A stretch of 64,000 bases of DNA from Accumulibacter sp031732815. GTDB taxonomy: Bacteria > Pseudomonadota > Gammaproteobacteria > Burkholderiales > Rhodocyclaceae. This document shows, piece after piece, positions 42,551 through 51,440 of the stretch; the stretch's first letter is position 1, and each line of letters starts with the position of its first letter. The stretch covers positions 1 to 64,000 of the forward strand of contig NZ_JAVMKF010000303.1 in the NCBI RefSeq assembly GCF_031732815.1. Direction: 5' to 3'. The notes below the pieces were generated by a model, which had not been told where the DNA came from, searched no databases, and worked only from the letters and a program-made list of their open reading frames with translations. The position numbers were made by a program, and so were the translations under genes.

Positions 42551-43375
42551 ATGGCACGGCGCAGGTTTGACGACGAGCACGACAATCACGAGCGCTGGCT
42601 CGTATCGTACGCTGACTTCATTACCTTGCTCTTTGCCTTTTTCGTCGTGATGTACGCCCTTTCGTCAGTCAACGAGGGCAAGTACCGCATTCTCAGCGAC
42701 TCCATGGTCAGCGCTTTTCGCAATCTTCCGGTTCAGGCGACCGGGCAGGTGCCGACCATGGTGCCGTCGCCGGTGCCGAAATCGGGCGTTCTGGCGGCCA
42801 AACCGCAGGAGGTGGCGCGTCAGAAGCAGCGCGAGAAGATGCGCAACATTGCCAAGGAAATCATGGAAGTGATGGCGCCGCTGGTCGAACAGGGAAAGGT
42901 CCGTGTGCTCGAAACCAGCCGCGGTGTGAGTATCGAGATCAACGACAGCATTCTGTTCTCGCCCGGCCAGGCACTGATCCAGGCGCAGTTGGCCAAGGCC
43001 ATGCAGTCGATCGCCGAAGTGCTGGTGTCGGCCGAGTTTCCGATCACGATCGAGGGCCATACCGACAACGTGCCCATCAAGAACACGCAGTTTCCGTCGA
43101 ACTGGGAACTGTCGGCAGTGCGCGCAACGACGGTATTGCGCCTGTTCGCCGATGCCGGTATCGCTGCCGAGCGACTGACCGCGATTGGTTATGCCGACAC
43201 GCGGCCGGTCGAGCCGAATCTCCTGCCCGATGGTCGGGCGCGCAACCGGCGAGTGACGATACTGATCGACTCGACGATTCCGGAGAAGGGAACTGAGCTT
43301 GAATTTCCGGAGCGCAGCCCGCCATCGTCGGCGGCGCGCAACGCTGGTGGTCCATCCGCGGTCATTCCGCGGTAG
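42551..43375 (+). CDS. Flagellar motor stator protein, MotB type (MotD-like)
   Basis: This 274-residue protein has one membrane helix (about 18-40) containing the ion-binding Asp22 in WLVSYADFITLLFAFFVV, a plug/linker region, and a C-terminal OmpA-like peptidoglycan-binding domain (about 150-240; IEGHTDNVPIKNTQFPSNWELS and RNRRVTILI). It anchors the stator to the cell wall. It follows the MotA-type gene by 2 bases and converges on flgN. Confidence 0.94.
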   Translation: MARRRFDDEHDNHERWLVSYADFITLLFAFFVVMYALSSVNEGKYRILSDSMVSAFRNLPVQATGQVPTMVPSPVPKSGVLAAKPQEVARQKQREKMRNIAKEIMEVMAPLVEQGKVRVLETSRGVSIEINDSILFSPGQALIQAQLAKAMQSIAEVLVSAEFPITIEGHTDNVPIKNTQFPSNWELSAVRATTVLRLFADAGIAAERLTAIGYADTRPVEPNLLPDGRARNRRVTILIDSTIPEKGTELEFPERSPPSSAARNAGGPSAVIPR

Positions 43376-43383
43376 AAAATGTG

Positions 43384-43893
43384 TCAGGCTCGGTCAGCGA
43401 TACGGCTGCTGGCCGATGAGGTGCTCTGCCCGTCCGGGCCGTAGAGCCCAGGTGGCGTGCCGGCACCCAGGATGCTCAGCGCTTCCGCCGTGTGCTGCAG
43501 GTGCAGGCGGATCAATTCACCGTTCATCTGGTTCAAGTCGCGAGCTTCTTCGGTGAGCGTGCGCAGGCGGGACCAGGACGCACGAGCTTCGGCCTCGGCC
43601 GGGTGTTCGGCCAGCCATGTGGTCATGCCGTGCCTATCCGGGGTGTGGCCGGCCGCGGCGAGCAAGTGGTTGCACCGCTCGGCAACCTGGGCGAGTCGGC
43701 TGGCCAGCCTGTTCTTCTCATGGAGCAGGTCGCTCATCTGGTCGACCTGTCCCCGAACGAGCAGTTCGCGCTCGTTACGAAGCAGCGCAACGAAGTGCTC
43801 GAGCGCGAGAAACTCGCTCTCCAGCGTTTGCCGCAGGTCGATCGCTGTCACGGTGTCCACCCGTGACCAAGGATCGAGCACAGGATCAGGCAC
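43384..43893 (-). CDS. flgN: Flagellar chaperone FlgN
   Basis: This 169-residue helical protein (LRQTLESEFLALEHFVALL, LLHEKNRLASRLAQVAERCN, LNQMNGELIRLHLQHTAEALSIL) is a FlgN-type export chaperone for hook-filament junction proteins FlgK and FlgL, both encoded here. The first GTG (43893) overlaps flgM by 8 bases. A GTG 14 codons later, preceded by GGGTGG, is an alternative giving about 155 residues, nearer the usual length. Lies downstream of flgM in the sigma-28 transcript. Confidence 0.88.
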   Translation of the reverse strand: MPDPVLDPWSRVDTVTAIDLRQTLESEFLALEHFVALLRNERELLVRGQVDQMSDLLHEKNRLASRLAQVAERCNHLLAAAGHTPDRHGMTTWLAEHPAEAEARASWSRLRTLTEEARDLNQMNGELIRLHLQHTAEALSILGAGTPPGLYGPDGQSTSSASSRIADRA

Positions 43894-44173
43894 GCCTTTG
43901 CGTCGAGATCAGCTCGGTCGCCGAGACGATCAGTCTATCGGCAACTGCCGACGCATTGATCGTAAAGCGTCCGTCGGCGATGGCTTCCTTGATTTCGCTA
44001 ACCCGTGCGACGTCGAACGACGGTGTTTCGGCCGACGATTGCAACTGGGCGGCCAGCCCACTCAGATGAACCTGGCTTGCGGCCCCGTCGGCTGGCCGGG
44101 TTCCGCTGGTCCGATTGCGCGTCTCGTTGATGACGCTCGTGTTGCCTGTTGTGCGGTCGATCTTCACGCTCAT
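43886..44173 (-). CDS. flgM: Anti-sigma-28 factor FlgM
   Basis: This 95-residue protein binds FliA until the hook is complete, then is exported. The disordered N-terminal half (MSVKIDRTTGNTSVINETR) and the helical C-terminal half (SFDVARVSEIKEAIADGRFTINASAVADRLI) match the family. A near-consensus sigma-28 promoter lies 28 bases upstream, so flgM is feedback-controlled by its own target. Confidence 0.95.
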   Translation of the reverse strand: MSVKIDRTTGNTSVINETRNRTSGTRPADGAASQVHLSGLAAQLQSSAETPSFDVARVSEIKEAIADGRFTINASAVADRLIVSATELISTQRRA

Positions 44174-44200
44174 GCCCCTCGAAACGTTGTGTTAATCTCT

Positions 44201-44227
44201 TTATCGGCGGCCCGCGACCGAACTTTA
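44201..44227 (-). promoter_or_regulatory. Sigma-28 (FliA) promoter of flgMN
   Basis: Read on the minus strand: TAAAGTTC, 11-base spacer, GCCGATAA. This matches the enterobacterial consensus TAAAGTTT-N11-GCCGATAA at 15 of 16 positions. It lies between flgA and flgM, so flgMN can be transcribed separately from flgA. Confidence 0.92.
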
Positions 44228-44257
44228 ATCTGATTTCGGCAGAATACGGGAACACTG

Positions 44258-44965
44258 TCAATATCTTACTTCAACAACACCGCCGTGGCGCGCGATCCCG
44301 CTGACGATCTGGCCGGAGTTTGTTCTCACCTGAATGAGCTGGCCGTCGGTCGCGTTGCTGAGTGCTTTTCCCTCGTTAGTCACGGTGAACCCGGGTCCGT
44401 TCGCCAGCAGTTTGACCATCTGGCCCTGCTGAACAGCCCACGGCGTGATCAGTGCATCGCTGCGCAGTGCCTGGCCGGCGGCCAGCCCATTGCGCAGCGC
44501 CTTGCCGATAGCCTGCCGCGGGTCGGTCAGGACGGTGGCCGGCAGCGCTCCGAGGTCGCCGTCTACCAGGCTGAGGTCGGATTCCGCGATTACCTGGCCA
44601 GCCGCGAGCTGCCGCGCCGCGCTCAGGTGTTTGCCGGTGATCTTCACCTGGACCGGGACATACACGCTCCAGGCGGTCGGACCCAGACAACGGACGCCAA
44701 TCGTGCTGCGGCCCCACAGGCGGTTGCCCGGCGGCAGAAAGGGTTCGAAAGCGCTGCAGGCAGCCTGTTGGGCATGCCGGTCGAGCGGACCGAAGGTGTA
44801 GCTGACAGCACCGGGCAGGCCTTTCGTCTGGGCTTCCAGGAATTGCTCTACAGCTGCTGACAAGGACGCCTGCCCCGACGCGCTGCCGGCGATAAAGGCA
44901 AGCGCGAGTCCGAGCAGGCGAGCGCAGAGTGGTCGGTGGGGCGCACAGGGCGAGAATGGACACAT
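44258..44965 (-). CDS. flgA: Flagellar P-ring assembly chaperone FlgA
   Basis: This 235-residue periplasmic protein helps FlgI form the P ring. From ATG 44965 it starts with a signal peptide (about 1-31, ALAFIAGSASG). The C-terminal SAF/ChapFlgA domain has VYVPVQVKITGKHLSAARQLAAGQVI, DPRQAIGKALRNGLAAGQAL and the ending GIARHGGVVEV. A longer reading to 45070 would bury the signal peptide. Divergent from flgB. Confidence 0.92.
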   Translation of the reverse strand: MCPFSPCAPHRPLCARLLGLALAFIAGSASGQASLSAAVEQFLEAQTKGLPGAVSYTFGPLDRHAQQAACSAFEPFLPPGNRLWGRSTIGVRCLGPTAWSVYVPVQVKITGKHLSAARQLAAGQVIAESDLSLVDGDLGALPATVLTDPRQAIGKALRNGLAAGQALRSDALITPWAVQQGQMVKLLANGPGFTVTNEGKALSNATDGQLIQVRTNSGQIVSGIARHGGVVEVRY

Positions 44966-45131
44966 GCCGCCATTCTGCCCGATTCGCAGCCGGCCGGAAC
45001 AGATTGCTGCGCCGTGCTCTACCGGCAAGCAGACTGCATCTGGCGGCAATTCTTGCCGGCAAGGCGGCAATCTCGGGTTAACACGGCTGCTGTTCGGATG
45101 GCCGAAGCTGGCTGGAGACCGTCGGCGGTCC

Positions 45132-45147
45132 TGGTACGGAGTTTGCG
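45132..45147 (+). promoter_or_regulatory. Sigma-54 (RpoN) promoter of the flgB operon
   Basis: TGGTACG-GAGT-TTGCG: the GG (45133-45134) and GC (45145-45146) are exactly 10 bases apart and 14 of 16 positions fit TGGCACG-N4-TTGCW. It is 36 bases before the flgB ATG in the flgA-flgB divergent region. A FleQ/FlrC-type activator would be needed; none is encoded in the window. Confidence 0.85.
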
Positions 45148-45183
45148 TTCATCCTCACCGGAAATACCGTGGAGGAGGCAGCC

Positions 45184-45588
45184 ATGCTGAGCAAACTTGA
45201 CCGAGCGCTTTTCTTTCAGGAGCAGGCGCTGACCCTGCGCGCTGCGCGTCAGCAGGTGCTGGCAGGCAACATTGCGAACGCCGACACGCCGCACTATAAG
45301 GCGCGTGATTTCGTCTTTGCGACGGCCCTGCAACGGGCTCTGAGCAACCGCGGGAGTGAGGCCGTCCGCTTGGCAACAACCTCGCCGAGGCACTTGGCGG
45401 GAAGCGGCGACGTGGCGCCGACAGCGATGCTCTATCGCCAGCCGGGTCAGGCAAGCGCGGATGGAAATACCGTCGAGATGGATGTGGAGCGTTCGCAGCT
45501 CGCCGAAAACTCGATCTTTTACGAAGCCGGACTCACCTTTCTCAGTGGTCAGTTGCGCACGCTGAGCAGCGCACTGCAAGGGCAATAG
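45184..45588 (+). CDS. flgB: Flagellar proximal rod protein FlgB
   Basis: This 134-residue rod protein has the N-terminal motif FFQEQALTLRAARQQVLAGNIANADTPHYKARDF, shared by axial proteins, and the C-terminal helix SIFYEAGLTFLSGQLRTLSSAL. GGAGGAGG at 45171-45178 fixes ATG 45184; a start five codons upstream would overlap the ribosome-binding site. First gene of flgBCDEFGHIJ. Confidence 0.96.
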   Translation: MLSKLDRALFFQEQALTLRAARQQVLAGNIANADTPHYKARDFVFATALQRALSNRGSEAVRLATTSPRHLAGSGDVAPTAMLYRQPGQASADGNTVEMDVERSQLAENSIFYEAGLTFLSGQLRTLSSALQGQ

Positions 45589-45590
45589 GG

Positions 45591-45995
45591 ATGAGCATTT
45601 TCGCGACTTTTCACGTTGCCGGTAGCGCCTTGAGCGCACAGTCGCTGCGTCTGAACGCCGTAGCCAGCAACCTGGCCAACGTGGACAGCGTCGTAGCGGC
45701 CAACGGCAAGCCCTATCGCGCAAAGCAGGTGGTCTTCGCTGCCACGCCGATGGGCAATGGCGCAGCGCAGGGCGTGCGCGTGCAGCAGGTGGTCGAGGAC
45801 AGCAGTCCGGGACGCCTGGTATACGATCCGCGCAATCCGGCAGCCGACGAGCGCGGCTATGTCACGATGCCGAACGTCAACGTCGTCGAGGAGATGACGA
45901 ACATGATCTCGGCGGCACGTTCCTACCAGACCAACGCGGAAGTGATGAATACCGCCAAGCAACTCCTCCTCAAGACGCTGGCGCTCGGCCAGTGA
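45591..45995 (+). CDS. flgC: Flagellar proximal rod protein FlgC
   Basis: This 134-residue axial protein has the N-terminal heptad region FHVAGSALSAQSLRLNAVASNLANVDS and the C-terminal PNVNVVEEMTNMISAARSYQTNAEVMNTAKQLLLKTL. Length equals E. coli FlgC (134). It begins 2 bases after flgB and forms the rod with FlgB, FlgF and FlgG. Confidence 0.97.
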   Translation: MSIFATFHVAGSALSAQSLRLNAVASNLANVDSVVAANGKPYRAKQVVFAATPMGNGAAQGVRVQQVVEDSSPGRLVYDPRNPAADERGYVTMPNVNVVEEMTNMISAARSYQTNAEVMNTAKQLLLKTLALGQ

Positions 45996-46022
45996 AGGCA
46001 GGCCATCTGATCGGAGAATGAA

Positions 46023-46709
46023 ATGGCAAGCGTACAGCCGAGCAACTCGGCGAGTGACATCTTTGCTGCGCTCAACGCGCAGGCAACGGCGGGCAGCAGC
46101 GCTGGCGGGTCGACCAGCGCAGCCGTGCAGGACCGCTTTCTTCAGTTGCTGATCACGCAACTGAAGAATCAGGACCCGCTCAACCCGCTCGATAATGCTG
46201 CGGTGACGACGCAAATCTCGCAGATCAACACAGTCGCTGGAATCGAGCGGCTCAACGCAACGCTGGAAACCCTGCTCGGAGCCTATGGCGAGAGCCAGGC
46301 AATGCAGGCGGCAGCCTTGATCGGCAAGGACGTCCTGGTCGGCGGTTCGGGGCTTGTCTTGGCCGGTGGCGAGGCGCGTGGTGGGGTGAGTCTGGCTGCA
46401 CCGGTCGATCGGGTCGTGCTCACCGTCCTTGATGGCGCCGGCAGGCCCTTACAGAAGCAGGTCCTCGGCGCGCACGATGCCGGCAGCTTCAGCTTCGTCT
46501 GGGATGGGAGGACCGATGCGGGAGCGGTCGCCGCTCCGGGCAACTATCGCTTTACGGTCACCGCGGAGCGCGCCGGCGAGAAAGTCGAGGCGACGGCGCT
46601 TCAGGTTGGTACGGTTTCTGCTTTGATTCGGGACAAGAGTGGCAGTTTTCAGCTTGATCTTGGTGCGCTTGGCCGGGTCAACTTCGACCAGGTGCAGCAG
46701 GTCTTTTGA
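46023..46709 (+). CDS. flgD: Flagellar hook-capping protein FlgD
   Basis: This 228-residue scaffold caps the growing hook. The conserved N-terminal part is DRFLQLLITQLKNQDPLNPLDNAAVTTQISQINTVAGIERL. A FlgD-Ig/Tudor-like part follows (SFVWDGRTDAGAVAAPGNYRFTV). It is required for polymerisation of FlgE, encoded next. Confidence 0.96.
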   Translation: MASVQPSNSASDIFAALNAQATAGSSAGGSTSAAVQDRFLQLLITQLKNQDPLNPLDNAAVTTQISQINTVAGIERLNATLETLLGAYGESQAMQAAALIGKDVLVGGSGLVLAGGEARGGVSLAAPVDRVVLTVLDGAGRPLQKQVLGAHDAGSFSFVWDGRTDAGAVAAPGNYRFTVTAERAGEKVEATALQVGTVSALIRDKSGSFQLDLGALGRVNFDQVQQVF

Positions 46710-46723
46710 GGTAGAGGTGTGGC

Positions 46724-47974
46724 ATGAGCTTTCAGCAGGGTTTGAGCGGTCTCGGCGCAGCAGCATCGGCGCTCGATGTGATCGGTAACAACGTGGCGAA
46801 CTCGAGTACCGTCGGTTTCAAGGGTGCGCGAGCCAACTTTTCCGACGTCTATGCGGCATCGCTGGGTATCGTCGGCGCTTCGCAGATAGGGATTGGTGTC
46901 GGCGTTTCAGCGATTCAGCAACAGTTCACCCAAGGCAACCTGACGACGACCAACAATCCGCTTGATCTGGCGCTCAATGGCGGTGGCTTCTTCCGGATGA
47001 GCAACGCCGGTGCAATTACCTATACCCGCAATGGTCAGTTCCATCTGGACAAGGAAGGCTACATCATCAACGATCAGAACCTTCGACTGACCGGCTATCC
47101 GGCTGGTGTCAACGGGCTGATCTCGCCGTCGAATCCGATCGAACTGCAGCTTTCGGCGAGCCAGATTGCGCCGCGGGCAACTAGCGATTCACTCTCGGGC
47201 AACCTCACGGCGGTGATCAACCTGGACTCACGCGAGGTCGTGCCGGCGCTGTCGCCATTCAACTACAACAATCCTGACACGTACAACTTCTCAACCGCGC
47301 TCAACGTCTTCGACACGCTGGGTGTGGCGCACAACTTGACGACCTACTACGTGCTGAACACGCCGACTGCGCCCGACGGTGGCGAGTGGACCGTATACGC
47401 GACGCTCGATGGCGCCAACCCGCAACAACTTCCGGGCAATCTGATCTTTGATACGGCCGGTGCCTTGAGCGCAGCTTCGGCACAGAAGGTCCTTCCTGCC
47501 TGGTCGCTGACGACGGGCGCGGTTACCCCCTGGTCACCTGGCACACTCGATTTCACCGGATCAACCCAGTACGGCAGCGAGTCGAGCGTCGATCGCCTGA
47601 CGCAGGGCGGTTACACTGCCGGGAGTCTGGTCGGTATTGGCGTGGGCAAGGATGGCGTCGTTCAGGGACGCTACAGCAACGGTCAGACGCGCAACATGGG
47701 GCAGATCGTACTGGCGACCTTTGCCGATCCGAACGGGCTGCTCAACCTGGGCAACAATCAGTGGAACCCGACCTCGGTATCGGGTCCCGAACTGGTCGGA
47801 GCGCCGGCTTCCGGTAGTCGCGGCGTCGTTCAATCGGCTGCCGTCGAAGACTCCAACGTGGATCTGACGCGCCAATTGGTCGATATGATTACCGCACAGC
47901 GCAACTACCAGGCCAACGCGCAGACGATCAAGACGCAGGATCAGATCATGCAGACGCTGGTGAATCTGCGCTGA
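46724..47974 (+). CDS. flgE: Flagellar hook protein FlgE
   Basis: This 416-residue hook subunit has N-terminal GLSGLGAAASALDVIGNNVANSSTVGFKGARANF and C-terminal VDLTRQLVDMITAQRNYQANAQTIKTQDQIMQTLVNLR, the coiled-coil ends shared by axial proteins. Its middle domains (about 90-360) are variable. Length is near E. coli FlgE (402). Confidence 0.96.
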   Translation: MSFQQGLSGLGAAASALDVIGNNVANSSTVGFKGARANFSDVYAASLGIVGASQIGIGVGVSAIQQQFTQGNLTTTNNPLDLALNGGGFFRMSNAGAITYTRNGQFHLDKEGYIINDQNLRLTGYPAGVNGLISPSNPIELQLSASQIAPRATSDSLSGNLTAVINLDSREVVPALSPFNYNNPDTYNFSTALNVFDTLGVAHNLTTYYVLNTPTAPDGGEWTVYATLDGANPQQLPGNLIFDTAGALSAASAQKVLPAWSLTTGAVTPWSPGTLDFTGSTQYGSESSVDRLTQGGYTAGSLVGIGVGKDGVVQGRYSNGQTRNMGQIVLATFADPNGLLNLGNNQWNPTSVSGPELVGAPASGSRGVVQSAAVEDSNVDLTRQLVDMITAQRNYQANAQTIKTQDQIMQTLVNLR

Positions 47975-48008
47975 CGACTGAGCACGCAGCGGACAGGGAG
48001 AGCAGCGA

Positions 48009-48758
48009 ATGGACCGTCTGATCTACACCGCAATGAGTGGTGCCAAGCAGGCCTTCCTGCAGCAGGCCGGGGTTGCGCAGAATCTGGCAAATGCCACGTC
48101 CACCGGCTATCGCGCGATGGAGCATCGGTTTCGCGCTGTTCCGATCGTCGGGCCGGGCGCACCGACGCGCGCTTTTGCCGTCGACGCATCGGTCGCCAAC
48201 GTCTTCGAGCCGGGACCGATGATCGCCACAGGCCGACCACTTGATGTCGCTGTGCAGGGCGCCGGCTGGCTCGCCGTCGAGGGTGCCGATGGGCGCGAAG
48301 CCTACACGCGCGCCGGCAATCTCGCTACCGACGCCAACGGCATGCTGCAGACCAGCAGCGGTTTCAATGTGCTCGGCGAAGGAGGGCCGATCACGCTGCC
48401 GCCCGACAACACGATCGCAATTGCCGCCGACGGAACGGTTTCAGCCATTCCGCGCCGGGGCGCCGGGGCGCTCAACACGGCCACCGTGGTCGGCCGGATC
48501 AAGCTGGTCAATCCACCGCCGACCGATCTCGTGCGCAGCGACGACGGGCTTTTCCGCACGCGTAGCGGCGACGAAGTGCCGCCCGACGAGGCGGTCAGGC
48601 TCGCCCCGGAAACCCTTGAAGGAAGCAACACCAATGCCGTCGAATCGATGGTCAGAATGATCAGTCTGGCACGTCAGTTCGAAATGCAGATCAAGATGCT
48701 GCAGACGGCCGATGCGAACGCGCGCGCGGCGACGCAGCTCCTGACGATGAACCGCTGA
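48009..48758 (+). CDS. flgF: Flagellar distal rod protein FlgF
   Basis: This 249-residue rod protein begins MDRLIYTAMSGAKQAFLQQA, the usual FlgF start, and has DVAVQGAGWLAVEGADGREAYTRAGNL and the C-terminal NAVESMVRMISLARQFEMQIKMLQTAD. Length matches the family. flgG follows after 14 bases. Confidence 0.96.
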   Translation: MDRLIYTAMSGAKQAFLQQAGVAQNLANATSTGYRAMEHRFRAVPIVGPGAPTRAFAVDASVANVFEPGPMIATGRPLDVAVQGAGWLAVEGADGREAYTRAGNLATDANGMLQTSSGFNVLGEGGPITLPPDNTIAIAADGTVSAIPRRGAGALNTATVVGRIKLVNPPPTDLVRSDDGLFRTRSGDEVPPDEAVRLAPETLEGSNTNAVESMVRMISLARQFEMQIKMLQTADANARAATQLLTMNR

Positions 48759-48772
48759 GAGGAAAAAGACGA

Positions 48773-49555
48773 ATGATTCGCTCGCTGTGGACCGCCAGCA
48801 CCGGCCTGAATGCGCAGCAGGTGCAGATCGACATCATCGCCAACAATCTGGCGAACGTCAGTACGAACGGCTTCAAACAGGCCCGCGGTATCTTTGCCGA
48901 CCTGATCTATCAGACCTTGCGCCAGCCGGGCGCGCAATCGTCGCAAACGACGCAGATTCCTGACGGTCTGCAGATCGGTCTGGGCGCGACGCCGGTATCG
49001 ACCGGGCGCATCTTCACGCAAGGTTCGCCGCAGCAGACGGGGAATGGCCTCGACCTGGCGATCAACGGCGCGGGCTTCTTTCAGGTGCTGCTGCCTGATG
49101 GAACGACCGCCTATACGCGTGACGGTTCGTTTCAGCGCGACAGTCAGGGGCAGATCGTCACTGCGAATGGCTATGTTCTGCAGCCGGCGATCACGATCCC
49201 GGCGAATGCACTGACGCTGACCATCGGGACCGACGGCGTGGTGAACATTACTCAGCCGGGTTCGGCCGCGGCGGTGCAGATCGGCACCATCCAGGTCGCC
49301 ACCTTCATCAACAACGGCGGCCTGCAGAGCATGGGTGAGAACCTCTACCTGGAAACGGCCTCGAGCGGCACGCCGACGCCAAATACACCGGGAACGAACG
49401 GTTCGGGAATTGTTTTGCAGAACTACGTCGAGGCTTCGAACGTCAATGTGGCGCAGGAGCTGGTCATGATGATTCAGACGCAACGAGCTTACGAGCTCAA
49501 CTCCAAGGTTGTGTCCACTTCGGACCAGATGCTTGGACGCCTGACGCAGTTATAG
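48773..49555 (+). CDS. flgG: Flagellar distal rod protein FlgG
   Basis: This 260-residue distal rod subunit is identical in length to E. coli FlgG. It shows MIRSLWTASTGLNAQQVQIDIIANNLANVSTNGFKQAR at the N-terminus, a GINGAGFF-like core (DLAINGAGFFQVLLPDG) and the C-terminal VNVAQELVMMIQTQRAYELNSKVVSTSDQML. The P and L rings made by the next two genes surround this rod segment. Confidence 0.97.
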   Translation: MIRSLWTASTGLNAQQVQIDIIANNLANVSTNGFKQARGIFADLIYQTLRQPGAQSSQTTQIPDGLQIGLGATPVSTGRIFTQGSPQQTGNGLDLAINGAGFFQVLLPDGTTAYTRDGSFQRDSQGQIVTANGYVLQPAITIPANALTLTIGTDGVVNITQPGSAAAVQIGTIQVATFINNGGLQSMGENLYLETASSGTPTPNTPGTNGSGIVLQNYVEASNVNVAQELVMMIQTQRAYELNSKVVSTSDQMLGRLTQL

Positions 49556-49560
49556 GCAAG

Positions 49561-50253
49561 ATGATGAACATCTGCGCGGCGGCGCGACGCTGGTCGGTCT
49601 ATTGCCTGACGCTTGGCGTTGCTGCGTGCACCAGCGTGCCGCCGACCAACGTTCACCAGCCGATGACAGCGCGCCCTCAGCAGCGTTCCGACCAGCTCGT
49701 CGCCAACTTGGCGGCGACTGGCAGCATCTACCAGCCGGGCACTTCACGCACGCTTTTCGAAGATCGGCGCGCACGCTATGTTGGCGATACGATTACCGTG
49801 ACCATCACCGAGAACACCTCGGCGGCGACCAAGTCGAACGCCAGCCTTGCCAAGACCGGCAGTATCAGCGCGGCCGCCGGACCTATCGTCGGCTTGCCTG
49901 GAAAGTCTTTTCAGGGGATGCAGTTGACCGCCAACAGCAGCAACAGCGCCAACGGCAAGGGCGAGGCGGCGGCGAACAACGTCTTTACGGGAACCATCAC
50001 GGTGACCGTGATCGAGGTACTAGCGAATGGCAATCTGCTTGTTTCCGGCGAGAAGCAGGTTGCCATAGGGCATGGTCAGGAGTACATCCGCCTGTCGGGA
50101 ATCGTCAATCCGTACTTCGTCAACGCGGCTAACACGATTGCCTCGTCGCAGGTGGCGGACGCCCGCATAGAGTACAAGGAAAGCGGTGCGATCAGCGAAG
50201 CGCAGGTCATGGGCTGGCTGGCACGCTTCTTCCTTTCTGCTCTGCCATTCTGA
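49561..50253 (+). CDS. flgH: Flagellar L-ring lipoprotein FlgH
   Basis: This 230-residue outer-membrane lipoprotein has the lipobox ending in GVAAC with the lipidated Cys at residue 23. The conserved DRRARYVGDTITVTITENTSAATKSN follows, with the C-terminal KQVAIGHGQEYIRLSGIVNPYFV. Two tandem ATGs (49561, 49564) are possible starts. It forms the L ring with the FlgI P ring. Confidence 0.96.
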   Translation: MMNICAAARRWSVYCLTLGVAACTSVPPTNVHQPMTARPQQRSDQLVANLAATGSIYQPGTSRTLFEDRRARYVGDTITVTITENTSAATKSNASLAKTGSISAAAGPIVGLPGKSFQGMQLTANSSNSANGKGEAAANNVFTGTITVTVIEVLANGNLLVSGEKQVAIGHGQEYIRLSGIVNPYFVNAANTIASSQVADARIEYKESGAISEAQVMGWLARFFLSALPF

Positions 50254-50268
50254 CGAGGACGCGAATCG

Positions 50269-51402
50269 ATGGTAGACGTCAAGTTCCGGGTAAACCGCTC
50301 GCTGCTCTGGCGCTCGCTATGGGCCGGCTTGCTCCTGGCGCTGCTGAGTGCGTCGGCGACCGCCGAACGGATCAAGGATCTGGCTTCGCTGCAAGGCGTG
50401 CGCAACAACCAGCTCGTCGGCTATGGCCTGGTTGTCGGCCTGGACGGTAGCGGCGACCAGACGACCCAGACTCCGTTTACCACGCAGAGCATCATCAACA
50501 TGTTGGCGCAGCTTGGGACAACGCTGCCAACGACGCAATCGCTGCAGCTCAAGAACGTCGCCGCAGTCATGGTGACCGCCATGCTGCCGCCTTTCGCGCG
50601 CATAGGACAACAGATCGACGTGACCGTTTCCTCGATGGGCAACGCCAAGAGTCTGCGTGGCGGGACACTCGTCATGACGCCGCTGAAAGGTGCCGACGGG
50701 CAGATTTATGCGCAGGCCCAGGGGAATCTGCTGGTTGGCGGTGCCGGTGCCGCTTCCGGTGGCAGCAAGGTGACGGTCAACCATCTGCTCGCCGGTCGCA
50801 TCGCCGGCGGCGCGACGGTCGAACGCGAGGTGCCGACGGCCTTGGGGCAGGGGCCTTTCATCCATTACGAAATGGGTACGACCGATTTTGCGACGACCCA
50901 GAAGGTGGTCGAGGTGATCAATCGCGAAATCGGCCCGGGAACGGCTGAGGCGGTGGACGGCCGGCTGATTCGCGTTTCGGCGCCGCAGGAAGCGAACAGC
51001 CGGGTTGCCTTTCTCGGTCGGGTCGAGAGCCTGGAAGTACGCCCGGCGAAGGCCGCGGCAAAGGTGATCATCAACCCGCGTACGGGTTCGGTCGTGATGA
51101 ATCAGACGGTAACGATCGACTCGTGTGCGGTGGCGCACGGTAATCTGTCGGTGGTGATCAACAGCGAACAGAAGGTCAGCCAGCCGAACGCGCTGGCTGG
51201 CGGTCAGACTGTCGCCACCACGCAGAGCGACATCGACGTCCGGCAAAGCGGAGGCTCGTTGCTCCATCTGAAGGCGGGCGTCAATCTGGCCGAGGTGGTC
51301 AAGGCGGTCAATGCCCTGGGCGCCGGGCCGCTCGATCTGTTGTCGATCCTGCAGTCGATGAAAGCCGCGGGTGCGCTGCGCGCCGATCTCGAGATCATTT
51401 GA
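50269..51402 (+). CDS. flgI: Flagellar P-ring protein FlgI
   Basis: This 377-residue periplasmic protein has a signal peptide (about 1-32, ending SASATA). It is followed by the invariant ERIKDLASLQGVRNNQLVGYGLVVGLDGSGDQT. The C-terminal LAEVVKAVNALGAGPLDLLSILQSMKAAGALRADLEII is typical. Its chaperone FlgA is encoded divergently at 44258-44965. Confidence 0.97.
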   Translation: MVDVKFRVNRSLLWRSLWAGLLLALLSASATAERIKDLASLQGVRNNQLVGYGLVVGLDGSGDQTTQTPFTTQSIINMLAQLGTTLPTTQSLQLKNVAAVMVTAMLPPFARIGQQIDVTVSSMGNAKSLRGGTLVMTPLKGADGQIYAQAQGNLLVGGAGAASGGSKVTVNHLLAGRIAGGATVEREVPTALGQGPFIHYEMGTTDFATTQKVVEVINREIGPGTAEAVDGRLIRVSAPQEANSRVAFLGRVESLEVRPAKAAAKVIINPRTGSVVMNQTVTIDSCAVAHGNLSVVINSEQKVSQPNALAGGQTVATTQSDIDVRQSGGSLLHLKAGVNLAEVVKAVNALGAGPLDLLSILQSMKAAGALRADLEII

Positions 51403-51440
51403 GATCCTTTGGCGCTCGACCTTGCTGAGGGGGAACGTGA

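Noticed and set aside
45041..45056. Second sigma-54-like TGGCGG...TTGCC in the flgA-flgB region
   Set aside because: Spacing is 11 instead of 10; the motif at 45132-45147 fits and is correctly placed.
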